A stretch of DNA of 64,000 bases from an uncultured Bacteroidales bacterium (lineage in GTDB: Bacteria > Bacteroidota > Bacteroidia > Bacteroidales > UBA932). The stretch spans positions 1-64,000 of the forward strand of contig CAMVMG010000010.1 in the NCBI GenBank assembly GCA_947168525.1, written 5' to 3'. The notes under the pieces are model-generated. The model was not told where the DNA came from and ran no database searches. It was given only the letters and a program-made list of their open reading frames with translations. Both the position numbers and the translations under genes were made by a program. Of this stretch, positions 42,057-51,698 are shown piece by piece (positions within the stretch are counted from its first letter, which is position 1; every line of letters starts with the position of its first letter).

Positions 42057-42278
42057 TCAATATTCTTCTTCATTCCACATAAAGTCATCCTTGGTGGGGT
42101 AGTCTGGCCAGATGTCTTCGATGGACTCGTAGATTTCGGTGTCGTCATCCAGTTCTTCCAGATTCTCGATGACCTCCTCCGGGGCGCAGGTGCGCGTAGC
42201 GTAGTCGATGAGTTCTTCTTTGGTTGCGGGCCATGGAGCATCGTCCAGGCTGCTGGCGAGTTCGAGTGTCCAATACAT
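42057..42278 (-). CDS. DUF2795 protein
   Basis: This 73-residue acidic protein (MYWTLELASSLDDAPWPATK at the start, ending ESIEDIWPDYPTKDDFMWNE) is nearly invariant across Bacteroidota as DUF2795. The function is unknown. The ATG at 42276-42278 gives the conserved MYWTLELA start; the longer frame begins in the leader. It has its own promoter and terminator. Confidence 0.9.
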   Translation of the reverse strand: MYWTLELASSLDDAPWPATKEELIDYATRTCAPEEVIENLEELDDDTEIYESIEDIWPDYPTKDDFMWNEEEY

Positions 42279-42345
42279 AATAGGTTTACACGCTTTAAAT
42301 GTTAGCAATCAATGTCTTGGATGGAATCTCCATCATTTGGGGCTG

Positions 42346-42353
42346 CAAAGTTA
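42346..42353 (-). promoter_or_regulatory. -7 element (TAACTTTG) for the DUF2795 gene
   Basis: TAACTTTG on the minus strand, 67 nt before the ATG; divergent from the folE promoter. Confidence 0.65.
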
Positions 42354-42385
42354 TATAAAAAAATGATATAATGAATTTTTTTCGT

Positions 42386-42393
42386 TAATTTTG
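42386..42393 (+). promoter_or_regulatory. -7 element (TAATTTTG) for folE
   Basis: TAATTTTG followed by CA, 40 nt before the folE ATG. Confidence 0.7.
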
Positions 42394-42433
42394 CACACTT
42401 TTTTATCGACCCGTTTGCTACAAAGAACAGACC

Positions 42434-43033
42434 ATGGCATATCAAAAAATAGAACAGTACGACGAAAACACCACCCGGGAACTGTCGGCCCACGTGAAAG
42501 CTATCCTCAAACTGCTGGGGGAGGACCCGGAGCGGGAAGGCCTTGTAAAAACGCCGGAACGGGTGGCTAAAGCCATGCAGTTCCTTACCCAGGGTTATTT
42601 CCAGGACGGAGAAGCTCTCGTCAATAGCGCCGTTTTCCAGGAACCGTACGACCATATGGTGATTGTCAAGGACATCGAGCTGTTCTCCCTGTGCGAGCAC
42701 CACATGCTTCCTTTTATCGGTAAAGCCCATGTGGCCTATATTCCTAACGGGCAGATTACCGGCCTTTCCAAGATTGCGCGGGTGGTGGAAACCTATGCCC
42801 GCCGCCTCCAGGTGCAGGAACGTCTCACGGAGCAGATCCGGGACTGCATCCAGGAGTCGCTCAAGCCGATGGGCGTCGCCGTGGTTATCGAGGCCCTGCA
42901 CACCTGCATGTCGATGCGCGGGGTGCAGAAGTCCAACGCCATCACCACAACGTCGGCCTTCTCGGGGGTCTTTCTCAAGGACGCCCGTACGCGGAATGAA
43001 TTCTTACAGCTGATTGGCCGTCACCAGGCCTAA
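42434..43033 (+). CDS. folE: GTP cyclohydrolase I
   Basis: The 199-residue enzyme makes 7,8-dihydroneopterin triphosphate from GTP, the first step of folate synthesis and also the substrate for QueD. Visible motifs are zinc ligands in [10 protein letters not shown] and HTCMSMRG, and the catalytic/GTP segment [23 protein letters not shown]. The 3' end overlaps the convergent gene by a few nt. Confidence 0.96.
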   Translation: MAYQKIEQYDENTTRELSAHVKAILKLLGEDPEREGLVKTPERVAKAMQFLTQGYFQDGEALVNSAVFQEPYDHMVIVKDIELFSLCEHHMLPFIGKAHVAYIPNGQITGLSKIARVVETYARRLQVQERLTEQIRDCIQESLKPMGVAVVIEALHTCMSMRGVQKSNAITTTSAFSGVFLKDARTRNEFLQLIGRHQA

Positions 43034-44178
43034 ATCAGGCTTACCAGCAAATACAGGAAGTGGGCGATGATACCGGCGCAGAGCCCGGCAACCGTATGTG
43101 CGCCCAGTGCCTTGGAGATACCTTTGCGGAAACCCAGGGAGTCGAACATGGCGGTATGGGTGGAGAGGAAGCCGCTCCAGCACATGCCGATGGCAGTGCA
43201 AACGGCCACGGCGTTTCCGTCCAGGATGCCGGCGGCGTTGAAGGTGGGCAGCAGCCCCAGGGCGGCGCCCACGGCTCCAAGGGCCGTCATAGGGAAGGCG
43301 ATGAGTTCCATGCTGTTAAAGCCGAACAGCCATTCGAACAGCCAGTGTATCTTCCCGGCGAGCCAGGGGAGTACGGGCACGCCCTGTGAAGACGCTCCGG
43401 TATAGCCTTCCGGACCCGGGCCGAAGGTGAGGAGGATTACCAGCGTTGTGATGATCAGGACACCCGGAATAATCTGCAGACCCAGTTCCACACCGTTTTT
43501 GCCGCCGTCCAGGATGGCGTTCAGAAAGCGCATGAAGATGCCGTCCTTGTGCGTTTCTTCCCCGGCGGGCACTTCCAGGTCCTGGGGGGCATCCGCAACC
43601 ATGGGGCTGTTCAGCTCCGGCCAGCTTTTCAGCAGCGAGCGCTGCATGAGGCGGGTGGAGATGATGGATCCGCACACGGCGCCCACAAAGCCCACCAGCG
43701 CGCCGGACGTGTGCCCGTAGCTCATCATGGTGATGATAACCACGAATCCCATGCCGAAGGCCGTGCCGAAATTGGTAAGCGAATAAAGCTGATATTTTTT
43801 GAAGTAAGCGGAAAAAGTCTTGTCTTTACTGAGGGCGATGATGGCCGGATTATCCGACAGGAAAGTCATCACGCCGCCCAGGGCGGCCACGCCCGGCAGG
43901 TTGTAGAGCGGTTTCATCAGCGGACGCAGGATGCGTTCCAGGAGGCTCACGACCCCGAATTCCACAAAGAGTTTGGAGAGAGCTCCCGTGATCACGGTGA
44001 TACCCATCAGGAAGAACACCGTGTTCAACAGCAGGTCGTGCGCGGTGTTCATGATGGTCTTGATCAGGTTCTCGCTACCCATCCGGCTAGCCAGCGCCCA
44101 GCCGAACAGCACTAGAAGAAGCAGGAACACAACGGCCTCGATCAGGCTCCGGTTTAATTTTTTTGTTTTATTTCCCAT
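43030..44178 (-). CDS. Nucleoside-recognition (Gate) domain membrane protein
   Basis: The 382-residue polytopic protein has two Gate-like halves, including the conserved [19 protein letters not shown] and [13 protein letters not shown] in the first, and [13 protein letters not shown] and [20 protein letters not shown] in the second. Such proteins (SpmA/SpmB and YjiH relatives) have unknown transport roles. The ATG at 44176-44178 is preferred; an upstream start adds 25 residues without a membrane segment. It lies downstream of the htpG terminator and has no clear own promoter. Confidence 0.8.
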   Translation of the reverse strand: MGNKTKKLNRSLIEAVVFLLLLVLFGWALASRMGSENLIKTIMNTAHDLLLNTVFFLMGITVITGALSKLFVEFGVVSLLERILRPLMKPLYNLPGVAALGGVMTFLSDNPAIIALSKDKTFSAYFKKYQLYSLTNFGTAFGMGFVVIITMMSYGHTSGALVGFVGAVCGSIISTRLMQRSLLKSWPELNSPMVADAPQDLEVPAGEETHKDGIFMRFLNAILDGGKNGVELGLQIIPGVLIITTLVILLTFGPGPEGYTGASSQGVPVLPWLAGKIHWLFEWLFGFNSMELIAFPMTALGAVGAALGLLPTFNAAGILDGNAVAVCTAIGMCWSGFLSTHTAMFDSLGFRKGISKALGAHTVAGLCAGIIAHFLYLLVSLI

Positions 44179-44225
44179 AATCCGCTTACAATTCGCTACG
44201 AATTTACGCCAAATTAGTGGAAAAT

Positions 44226-44263
44226 AAAAATAAAACGGCTCCCTCGTTTCCAAGAGAGCCGTT
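44226..44263 (-). terminator. Rho-independent terminator after htpG
   Basis: AACGGCTC / GAGCCGTT stem on the minus strand (44234-44241 and 44256-44263) followed by a T-rich tract. Confidence 0.85.
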
Positions 44264-44280
44264 CTGTCAGGAAACTGTCC

Positions 44281-46287
44281 TTACTTGAGGTAGGCGTCGG
44301 ATACCACTTTTTGACTGCGGGCGATGAAATCCGACAGGGCTTTTCCTTTGAGCATCCCATTCCCCAGCAGGGCCAGGTCCACGATCTGGTGCAGGATTTC
44401 GTTGCCTTGGGCAAACGCTTCCACGTCGGAGCGATGGGCTTTGCGCACGGCCTCCCGGGCCTCGCGGGCCTTGGTCTTTTCCTCTTCGGGGGCATCGGCC
44501 GGAGCTTCGGCGGGCAGATCGGCCTGGGGCGCCACGTCGGTGAGTTTGGCGGCCCAGATTTTTTCTACCAGCGGGTTCTCCATGTTCACCGTTATGTTGT
44601 AGCTCTCCGGCATGGAGCCGTAGAAATTCATTCCGCCGCCCAGTGCGCTCATCTCGCGGTAACGACGCATGAATTCGTTCTGGGTAATCAGGATCGGAGC
44701 GGCGTCGGCCCCCAGGTTGTCGCCGACTACGTAATAGTCGTTTCCGCCGGGCAGCACGGCCTTGAACAGGTTCTCCAGGTCGTAGCGCTCGTCTTCCTTC
44801 ATCTCGGGTTTTACCTTGTCTTCCTTGGGAATGAGGTTTTCCACGGCGTCGGAGTCCACCCGGGCGAAGCGGACGTTCTCCAGCTTCTGTTCCAGCAGGT
44901 TCACATAGTGTGCGTCCAGTTCGCAGTCCATCAGGAGCACGTCATACCCCTTGTCCCTGGCCGCCTGGATGTAGGCATACTGGTCGTCGGCTTTTGTGGC
45001 GTACAAGTACACCAGCTTCTTGTCTTTGTCGGCCTGCAAACCTTCCACGGCGGCCTTGTACTCGTCAAAGCTGAAATACTTGCCGTCCACGTTCTTGAGC
45101 AGGGCGAATTTGAGGGCGCGCTCGCAGAATTTCTCGTCCGAGAGCATGCCGTATTCGATGAAAAGCTTCAGGTTGTCCCACTTCTGTTCCAGCTGGGCGC
45201 GTTCCTCCTTGAAGATGTTCTCCAGACGGTCGGCCACTTTCTTGGTGATGTAGGTGGAGATCTTCTTCACGGCGGCGTCGCTCTGCAGGTAGGATCGGGA
45301 CACGTTGAGCGGGATGTCCGGGGAGTCGATTACGCCATGGAGCAGCGTCATGAAATCCGGTACGATGTTGTCTACATGGTCGGTCACGAACATCTGGTTG
45401 CAGTACAAGGAAATCTTGTTGCGCTCAATGGCCACGCGGTCTTTGAGTTTGGGGAAGTAGAGGATGCCGGTGAGGTTGAAGGGGTAGTCCACGTTCAAGT
45501 GGATCCAGAACAGAGGCTCCTCGTTCATCGGGAACAACGTGCGGTAGAAGCTCAGGTAATCCTCGTCCTTGAGTTCCGACGGCGCCTTGGTCCAGAGGGG
45601 TTCTACGGCGTTGATCACTTTATCCTGGTCCGTATCTACGTACTTGCCGTCTTTCCACTCCTGCTGCTTGCCGAAGACGATGGGAACCGGCATGAACTTG
45701 CAGTATTTGTTCAGCAGGCCCTCGATGCGGGCCTTCTCGCTGTATTCTTTGGAGTCGTCGTCCAGGTAAAGGGTGATGACGGTGCCACGGTCGGCCTTGT
45801 CGATGTCTTCCATCTCGAAGGAAGGGGAGCCGTCGCAGCTCCAGCGCACTGCCTGGGACCCTTCTTTCCAGGATTTGGTCTCGATGGTTACCTTCTTGGA
45901 CACCATGAATGCACTGTAGAAGCCCAGGCCGAAATGGCCGATGATGTTCCCGATCTGGTCCTTGTATTTTTCCAGGAATTCACCGGCGCTGGAGAACGCA
46001 ATCTGGTTGATATATTTGTCTACCTCTTCGGCCGTCATGCCGATACCGTTATCGATCACTTTCAGGGTCTGGGCCTTCTCGTCCAGCTCCAGCCGCACTT
46101 GCAGGTCTCCCAGCTCTTCCTTGCAGTCGCCGGAGGCGGCCAGGGCCTTGACCTTCTGGGTGGCGTCCACCGCATTGGCCACCAGTTCCCGGAGGAAGAT
46201 TTCGTGGTCGGAATAGAGGAATTGCTTGATGACGGGGAATATGTTCTCGGTTGTCACCCCGATCTGTCCTTTCGTAGATTGTGCCAT
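44281..46287 (-). CDS. htpG: Molecular chaperone HtpG (Hsp90)
   Basis: The 668-residue Hsp90 has an N-terminal GHKL ATPase (ELVANAVDATQK, DNGIGMT, GHFGLGFYSAFMV), a middle domain (EEPLFWIHLNVDYPF; SRSYLQSD) and a helical C-terminal dimerisation domain. A Glu/Ala-rich stretch of about 20 residues (around QADLPAEAPADAPEEE) interrupts the C-terminal region. It folds clients with ATP. The start at 46287 (MAQSTKGQIGVTTE) is chosen; an ATG four codons upstream (46299) is nearly as good. No TAnnTTTG element is seen upstream. Confidence 0.96.
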   Translation of the reverse strand: MAQSTKGQIGVTTENIFPVIKQFLYSDHEIFLRELVANAVDATQKVKALAASGDCKEELGDLQVRLELDEKAQTLKVIDNGIGMTAEEVDKYINQIAFSSAGEFLEKYKDQIGNIIGHFGLGFYSAFMVSKKVTIETKSWKEGSQAVRWSCDGSPSFEMEDIDKADRGTVITLYLDDDSKEYSEKARIEGLLNKYCKFMPVPIVFGKQQEWKDGKYVDTDQDKVINAVEPLWTKAPSELKDEDYLSFYRTLFPMNEEPLFWIHLNVDYPFNLTGILYFPKLKDRVAIERNKISLYCNQMFVTDHVDNIVPDFMTLLHGVIDSPDIPLNVSRSYLQSDAAVKKISTYITKKVADRLENIFKEERAQLEQKWDNLKLFIEYGMLSDEKFCERALKFALLKNVDGKYFSFDEYKAAVEGLQADKDKKLVYLYATKADDQYAYIQAARDKGYDVLLMDCELDAHYVNLLEQKLENVRFARVDSDAVENLIPKEDKVKPEMKEDERYDLENLFKAVLPGGNDYYVVGDNLGADAAPILITQNEFMRRYREMSALGGGMNFYGSMPESYNITVNMENPLVEKIWAAKLTDVAPQADLPAEAPADAPEEEKTKAREAREAVRKAHRSDVEAFAQGNEILHQIVDLALLGNGMLKGKALSDFIARSQKVVSDAYLK

Positions 46288-46439
46288 ATTATTCTGCATT
46301 TTGTTTCTTGTTCGAACTGCGGGAAAGCAGTCAAATTGCAAGCCAGGCGGTCATTCTCTGACAAATTGGCAGTGTAGGCTGCCCCTCCTGTCCGTCGCCG
46401 TGCCATCAGAGCGGGTCTTCTACAAAAAAACAGAAAAAC

Positions 46440-46469
46440 TTGACAGGAATCCGGATTTTTGCTAACTTG
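46440..46469 (+). promoter_or_regulatory. Variant promoter (TTG-N20-TAACTTG) for the 46494 gene
   Basis: TTG at 46440-46442 and TAACTTG at 46463-46469 with the normal 20-nt spacing, but the -7 element is one T short of TAnnTTTG. Confidence 0.5.
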
Positions 46470-46493
46470 CACAAAATAAAAGGAATAACCCAT

Positions 46494-47726
46494 ATGAAAC
46501 GAATTTTGTCCATCCTTGCGACCTTGCTCCTCATCCTCCCCGGTGCATGGGCGCAGACCGATTCTGTCCGCCTGGGCTACACGGTGCGGGGTACCGTGGT
46601 GGACGCCCTCAGCGGAAAAGCCCTGGCATCGGTACATGTGGCCGTACCGGACCGCCATTATGCCACCGTCACCAATTCCGACGGCGCGTTCGTGATCAAA
46701 TCCAATGCGCCCATCGGCACTCTTGTTTTCTCCTTCCTGGGCTATAAAACCCTCTATCAGCGCACCGGCGACAAGGAAATGAAGGTCCGGCTCACGCCGG
46801 AGGCCCTCAATCTCAAAGAAGCTCTAGTGATATCGGCAGACCCGGAAGAGCTGGTCAGGTCGGCCATCTACCGCATCCAGGAAAATTACAGTATCCAGCC
46901 GCAGCTGCTGGAGTGCTTCTACCGGGAAACCATCCAGAAGGGATCCCGCTACACCTCCATCTCCGAGGCCGTAGCCAGGTTGTACAAGAACACCTACCGG
47001 GAAGGCTTCCGTCCAGACCGGGCCGCCCTGGAGAAAAGCCGGATCCTGATGAGCCAGCGCCGGCGCGACACCCTGAGCGTGAACGTGCAGGGGGGCCCCA
47101 CCGTGGCCCTTTCCTTCGATATCGTGAAAAACCGGGACCTGCTGCTCAATGAGGAAGAACTGAAGCTGTACTCCTTCACCATGGAAACTCCGGCCTATAT
47201 AGACGACCGCCTGCAGTTTGTTATCAGCTTCCACCCGTACAATCCCAACGCAAAGGAGTATGCGCTGTATCACGGAACCTTCTTTATCGATGCAGAAAAC
47301 CTGGCTTTCACCCGAATCGAGATGTCCCTGGATATGAGTGATAAAGCCAAGGCTACCCGGGTAATGCTGGTCAAGAAGCCCTTCACCCTCCGTTTCAACC
47401 CGCGGGAACTTTCGTTCCTGATGACCTACCGTCCGCAGGAGGATGGAAGATACCGGATGTCATATTTCCGCTCCTCCATCCGGTTCGGCTGCGACTGGCG
47501 CCGGCGTCTGTTCCAGACCAATTATACCACGGTGAACGAGCTGGTCGTCACCGACGTACGAGCCACGGCCGAGCCCATTTCCCGGCAGGACATGTTCCGC
47601 TCCACGGATTATCTGGTAGAGAAAGCGGCGGAATTCCAGGACCCTGATTTCTGGGAAGACTACAACATCATCGAGCCTTCAGAGAGCCTGGAGCACGCGA
47701 TAGACCGCCTGAGAAAACGGCGTTAG
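46494..47726 (+). CDS. Secreted protein with carboxypeptidase-like regulatory domain
   Basis: The 410-residue protein has a signal peptide (MKRILSILATLLLILPGAWA) then an N-terminal carboxypeptidase regulatory-like beta-sandwich (GYTVRGTVVDALSGKALASVHVAV...YATVTNSDGAFVIK, FSFLGYKTL), as in SusC/TonB-dependent proteins. No barrel domain follows; the remainder (~110-410) is a beta-rich region I do not recognise, with IYRIQENYSIQPQLLECFYRE. Probably periplasmic or outer-membrane facing. It abuts the convergent tyrosine phosphatase gene. Confidence 0.8.
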   Translation: MKRILSILATLLLILPGAWAQTDSVRLGYTVRGTVVDALSGKALASVHVAVPDRHYATVTNSDGAFVIKSNAPIGTLVFSFLGYKTLYQRTGDKEMKVRLTPEALNLKEALVISADPEELVRSAIYRIQENYSIQPQLLECFYRETIQKGSRYTSISEAVARLYKNTYREGFRPDRAALEKSRILMSQRRRDTLSVNVQGGPTVALSFDIVKNRDLLLNEEELKLYSFTMETPAYIDDRLQFVISFHPYNPNAKEYALYHGTFFIDAENLAFTRIEMSLDMSDKAKATRVMLVKKPFTLRFNPRELSFLMTYRPQEDGRYRMSYFRSSIRFGCDWRRRLFQTNYTTVNELVVTDVRATAEPISRQDMFRSTDYLVEKAAEFQDPDFWEDYNIIEPSESLEHAIDRLRKRR

Positions 47727-48521
47727 TCAGCGCTCCAGATACTTCTGCCGGAGGAATGCTTTGTCGCGGCTGTCGATTCCCAGCTGGGAGGTGATGTATG
47801 CGTCCAGGGACCCCCATTCCCGGTCGATCAGGTCCAGCGTGTTGCAGAAATTGCGGGTGCTCACACCCATGAAGGCCCGGACGGTCTCTGTCTCGGCCTC
47901 TCCGCCACCAGCCTCCTTTACCCGCTGAATCAACTTGTCTACCAGGGGCCTGTATGTGACATTGGACTGGTCAAAATCCCGGACGATGGTTTCCCGGCTG
48001 GCACCCAGTGAGCCCAGCAGGAACGCGGCGCCGATCCCCGTTCGGTCTTTCCCTTGTGAACAGTGCCAGAGAACCGCTCCGTCCGGCGCTTCCAGGATTA
48101 GGTTGAGGAAGGCGGCGTATTGCAGCTGGGAAAAGTCGCTCTGTACCAGAGAGGGGTACAGCGTGCGGCCTTTTTCTTGGAAAATACTGTTGAAGCTGAG
48201 ACGGACGATATACTCCTGCAGGTTCAGGAAAACCTGCGCCGGCACGGCATCTCCGCTCTTTTTTTCCATCTCCGGGTCCAGGGTGGGAAGAAAGATGTGC
48301 TCTGCTCCGGGAATCTGACGGTCTGGCTGGAAGGAAGCCTCTGCCTCTGTGCGGAAGTCGAAGATGCGGCACAGGCGGTACTTCTCCGTGAGCAGGCGGA
48401 CATCGGCGTCGGAGGCCTCATGGAGCGATCCGCTCCGGATCAGAAGCCCCTTCCGGATGGTCTTGTCCCCGGCTTTCAGTCCGCCCAGGTCGCGGGCATT
48501 CACGATTTTCTCGAATTCCAT
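47727..48521 (-). CDS. Tyrosine-protein phosphatase (Y_phosphatase3/DSP type)
   Basis: The 264-residue enzyme has the P-loop HCSQGKDRTGIG with catalytic Cys and Arg, and the N-terminal NARDLGGLKAGDKTIRKGLLIRSGSLH typical of this bacterial family. Cleaves phosphate from phosphotyrosine or possibly phosphoinositides. It starts 12 nt after the acyl-CoA synthetase gene and is probably co-transcribed. No signal peptide. Confidence 0.9.
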   Translation of the reverse strand: MEFEKIVNARDLGGLKAGDKTIRKGLLIRSGSLHEASDADVRLLTEKYRLCRIFDFRTEAEASFQPDRQIPGAEHIFLPTLDPEMEKKSGDAVPAQVFLNLQEYIVRLSFNSIFQEKGRTLYPSLVQSDFSQLQYAAFLNLILEAPDGAVLWHCSQGKDRTGIGAAFLLGSLGASRETIVRDFDQSNVTYRPLVDKLIQRVKEAGGGEAETETVRAFMGVSTRNFCNTLDLIDREWGSLDAYITSQLGIDSRDKAFLRQKYLER

Positions 48522-48533
48522 GCCGTTGGCCGG

Positions 48534-50150
48534 TTACTGGTACAGATGTCTCTTGATCGAGCCCTTGGCAGTGCGTTCCAGCGGCATGTCCCGGACCTCA
48601 ACGCGGGCAATCTGGCTGTAGGGGGGCAGTTTGGCATTGACCTGGGCGCGGATGATTTCCGGAATTTCCTGGTGGTCTCTCTCATCCATGGAGGCAATGC
48701 CCTCCAGGTCCGGGAACACCAGCGCCACAACTTTTCCGCCTTTGTCCACCACCACGGATTCTTTCACATAGGGATGTGTATCCAGCAGGCTTTCAATTTC
48801 TTCTGGGTAGATATTCTGCCCGGTGGAGCTTAGGATCAGGGCTTTGATACGGCCCCGGATGAACAGATTGCCGCTGGCGTCCAGTGTTCCCAGGTCTCCG
48901 GTCCGGAACCAGCCGTCCGTCGTCCAGGCGGCGGCATCGGCCTCCGGATTTTTGTAATAGCCGATGGTGAGGTTGGGGCCCTGTACCTGGATTTCGCCGG
49001 GAATGTTTTCGGAGTCCGATGAGTCGATGCGCACCGTGTGGATGGGCCTTCCGCAGGATCCGGGGACATACTGGTCCAGGCCGGCATAAGCCAGCAGGGG
49101 ACAGGCTTCCGTCATGCCGTAGCCCACCACGTAGGGCAGGCCGATCTGCCGGAAACTGGATTCAATCTCCCAGCTGAGCGGCGCCCCACCGATAATCACC
49201 TCTTTCACCCGGCCGCCCAGGGCCTTGATGGTTTTTTTGCCCACGGATTTGTAAAACAGGGTGTTGATGCCCGGCATTTTCACCGGCTTGGAGGCGAGCA
49301 TGGGGAGCACCAGTGCGCGGTAGAGTTTTTCCACGACCAGCGGTACGGTGATAATCAGTTCCGGGCGCACCTCCTGCAGGGCCTTGGCCAGCAGGGAAGG
49401 CGAGGGTACCTTGCCCAGGAAATGGATGGTGAATCCCGTGCAGCACGGATAGACGAATTCAATGATGAGTCCGTACATGTGTGCGAGCGGCAGCATGGAC
49501 ACCAGGGTATCCGGCTTGTCGGAGATATGCCGCTGGCAGTATTCCACGACGTCGGACACGGCGCCGAAGGGAAGCATTACGCCCTTGGGGTCTCCGGAAG
49601 TTCCTGACGTATAATTGATAATGGCCAGTTCTGCTTCCTGATGGTCCGGGTAAGAGACCTTCTGCGGGTCCAGCCCGTCCGGGAACAGGCCGGTGAACTG
49701 GTTTTTCCGGTGGCTCCAGGCCGATTCGTATTTTTTCCCGGCGGCCCACAGCAGTTTGTCTCCCTTGCAGTTGATGGCGGCCCTCAGGCGGGGCATCAAG
49801 GCGATATCCAGCCTTTTCCAGATGTCCTGGTCGGTAAACAGAAGCACGCTTTCCGAGTGGTCTGTAAGCCGGGAGATGTTGTCCGGGGTGAAGTCCGAGA
49901 GCAGGGGAACGATGACGGCGCCATAGGTGTTCACCGCCAGGAAAGCCAGGGCCCAGCGGGCGGAATTCCGGGCACACAGGGCCACTTTATCCCCTTTCCG
50001 GAGGCCGACGGAGCGGAAGTAGATATGATAAATCTCTATCTGCTTGGCGACATCCCGGTAGGTGAAAACAGCACCGCCGTAGTCGCAAAGGGCGGGGTGG
50101 TCCGGGTGCTGACGGACTTGTTCTTCCAGTTTTTTCAGATACGCTTTCAT
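48534..50150 (-). CDS. Second AMP-forming acyl-CoA synthetase
   Basis: The 538-residue protein is a paralogue of that at 28372-30024: INYTSGTSGDPKGVMLP, YGMTEACPLLAYA, TGDLGTLD, RGRIKALILSSTGQNIYPEE and C-terminal KGSIKRHLYQ. It activates a carboxylic acid, probably a fatty acid. It has a -7 element at 50171-50178 and is followed by a tyrosine phosphatase. Whether the two synthetases share substrates is unknown. Confidence 0.9.
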   Translation of the reverse strand: MKAYLKKLEEQVRQHPDHPALCDYGGAVFTYRDVAKQIEIYHIYFRSVGLRKGDKVALCARNSARWALAFLAVNTYGAVIVPLLSDFTPDNISRLTDHSESVLLFTDQDIWKRLDIALMPRLRAAINCKGDKLLWAAGKKYESAWSHRKNQFTGLFPDGLDPQKVSYPDHQEAELAIINYTSGTSGDPKGVMLPFGAVSDVVEYCQRHISDKPDTLVSMLPLAHMYGLIIEFVYPCCTGFTIHFLGKVPSPSLLAKALQEVRPELIITVPLVVEKLYRALVLPMLASKPVKMPGINTLFYKSVGKKTIKALGGRVKEVIIGGAPLSWEIESSFRQIGLPYVVGYGMTEACPLLAYAGLDQYVPGSCGRPIHTVRIDSSDSENIPGEIQVQGPNLTIGYYKNPEADAAAWTTDGWFRTGDLGTLDASGNLFIRGRIKALILSSTGQNIYPEEIESLLDTHPYVKESVVVDKGGKVVALVFPDLEGIASMDERDHQEIPEIIRAQVNAKLPPYSQIARVEVRDMPLERTAKGSIKRHLYQ

Positions 50151-50170
50151 CGGCCTAAAAGGTTGGACTG

Positions 50171-50178
50171 CAAAGATA
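50171..50178 (-). promoter_or_regulatory. -7 element (TATCTTTG) for the second acyl-CoA synthetase
   Basis: TATCTTTG on the minus strand, 20 nt before the ATG at 50150. Divergent from the cardiolipin synthase promoter. Confidence 0.75.
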
Positions 50179-50218
50179 CTGTTTTTTGGCCGATATTTTT
50201 TCTCTCGAGATTAATTCC

Positions 50219-50226
50219 TATCTTTG
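50219..50226 (+). promoter_or_regulatory. -7 element (TATCTTTG) for cardiolipin synthase
   Basis: TATCTTTG 17 nt before the ATG at 50244, giving a leader of about 13 nt. Confidence 0.7.
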
Positions 50227-50243
50227 TTTCGGTATTTTGCCTC

Positions 50244-51698
50244 ATGTCTGTCATTTCTGTCATACTGGGCCTCGTTGTGGTGATGCTCTATGTGGGCATT
50301 GTCCTTTTTATCATCCTGGACGACGGAGACTCCGGCTGGAAGGTGACCTGGCTGCTGGCCATCTCCCTTTTCCCCGTGGTTGGCCTGCTCTTCTATCTGG
50401 TCATGGGGGTCAACTACCGCAGGTTGGGCGTGCGCGAAAGGCTGCACGCAAAAGTAGAAAAGCGTTTCCGGGAAGAGATTCCACCGGAATTGTTCAACCG
50501 GCTCTTCCACTCAGACTTGTCTTCCCGGGTGGAGGAAAAATACCGCCCGCTGGTGCGTCTGCTCAAAAACACCTACGCCGGAAACCTCCTCTCGGAGGGA
50601 AATTCCCTGGAAATCATCACCACCGGTGAAAAGAAGTGGGAACTGCTGAAAAAGGATATCGCCGCAGCCCGGGAGTATATCCACATGGAGTATTTCCGTT
50701 TCGGCAACGACGTAGCCGGCAGTGAGATCCGTGATCTCCTGATGGCAAAGGCCCGGGAGGGCGTGAAAGTGCGCTTTGTCTATGAGTGGTTCGGCAACCG
50801 CCTGGTTCCCTGGCGCTACTACCAGGAAATGCGGGAGGCCGGCATCGAGGTATGCCGGTTCACCCGGCTCCGGAACGGCCTGCTCAACTGGTGGATGCGC
50901 CTGGACAGCCGCAATCACCGAAAAATCGTAATCATCGACGGCCGGGTGGCCTATACCGGCGGCATGAACCTGAACAACAATTACCGCTATAAGTGGAGAG
51001 ACACCCACGTGCGTCTGGAAGGTCCCGCCATCCATGCCCTGCAGGCCTCCTTCCTGGATACCTGGCTTACTTCCGGCGGGCAGGTCGCGGAGCCGCTCGG
51101 TGTGTTTTTCTCCCGTGAAATCCAGGGGGGGGACGCCCCCCTGACCAACGTCCCCGTCCAGATTGTCACCGACGAGCCGGACTTCACCTATCCCAATGTC
51201 CAGCTCAGCTACGAGTGGATCCTGCAGAACGCGCAGCGCTATGTCTATATCCAGACCCCTTACTTCGGCCCGCCGGAATCGGTGCTGAACGCCTTGAAGG
51301 CGGCCGCCCTCCGGGGTGTGGACGTGCGGCTGCTCCTGCCTTCCAAGGTGGATACGCCGTTCATCGGCCCGGTGAACCGCTCCTTCTATACGGAATGCAT
51401 GGAGGCCGGCATTCGCATCTACCTCTGGAAGGGTACGTTTATCCACTGCAAAACCCTTATCTCAGACGATTCCCTCTGCCTCGTCGGCGCCACCAACATG
51501 GATTTCCGGAGTTTCCAGATTAACCATGAGGTAAATGCGTATTTTTACGACCGGAATGTGACTCTGGCCCAGAAGGAAATTTTCTTCCGGGATGTGGAAA
51601 ACTGCTCGGAGCTGGATTTCAAGGCTTGGAAAGCTTCCCGGAAGTGGTACAGGGTGTTCATCGGCAAGGTGTTCCGCCTGGCCGACGGCGTCCTGTAA
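50244..51698 (+). CDS. Cardiolipin synthase (phospholipase D family)
   Basis: The 484-residue protein has two N-terminal transmembrane helices (residues ~3-55) and two HKD motifs, HRKIVIIDGRVAYTGGMN and HCKTLISDDSLCLVGATNMD, the active site that joins two phosphatidylglycerols to cardiolipin. IQTPYFGPPESVL is also typical. The ATG at 50244 starts the first helix and follows the promoter; the far longer open frame upstream is a shadow of the opposite-strand gene. It abuts the convergent lipoprotein gene with no spacer. Confidence 0.93.
   Translation: MSVISVILGLVVVMLYVGIVLFIILDDGDSGWKVTWLLAISLFPVVGLLFYLVMGVNYRRLGVRERLHAKVEKRFREEIPPELFNRLFHSDLSSRVEEKYRPLVRLLKNTYAGNLLSEGNSLEIITTGEKKWELLKKDIAAAREYIHMEYFRFGNDVAGSEIRDLLMAKAREGVKVRFVYEWFGNRLVPWRYYQEMREAGIEVCRFTRLRNGLLNWWMRLDSRNHRKIVIIDGRVAYTGGMNLNNNYRYKWRDTHVRLEGPAIHALQASFLDTWLTSGGQVAEPLGVFFSREIQGGDAPLTNVPVQIVTDEPDFTYPNVQLSYEWILQNAQRYVYIQTPYFGPPESVLNALKAAALRGVDVRLLLPSKVDTPFIGPVNRSFYTECMEAGIRIYLWKGTFIHCKTLISDDSLCLVGATNMDFRSFQINHEVNAYFYDRNVTLAQKEIFFRDVENCSELDFKAWKASRKWYRVFIGKVFRLADGVL

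Noticed and set aside
49641..50243. N-terminal extension of cardiolipin synthase
   Set aside because: These residues are antisense to the acyl-CoA synthetase gene and lie upstream of the promoter at 50219-50226.
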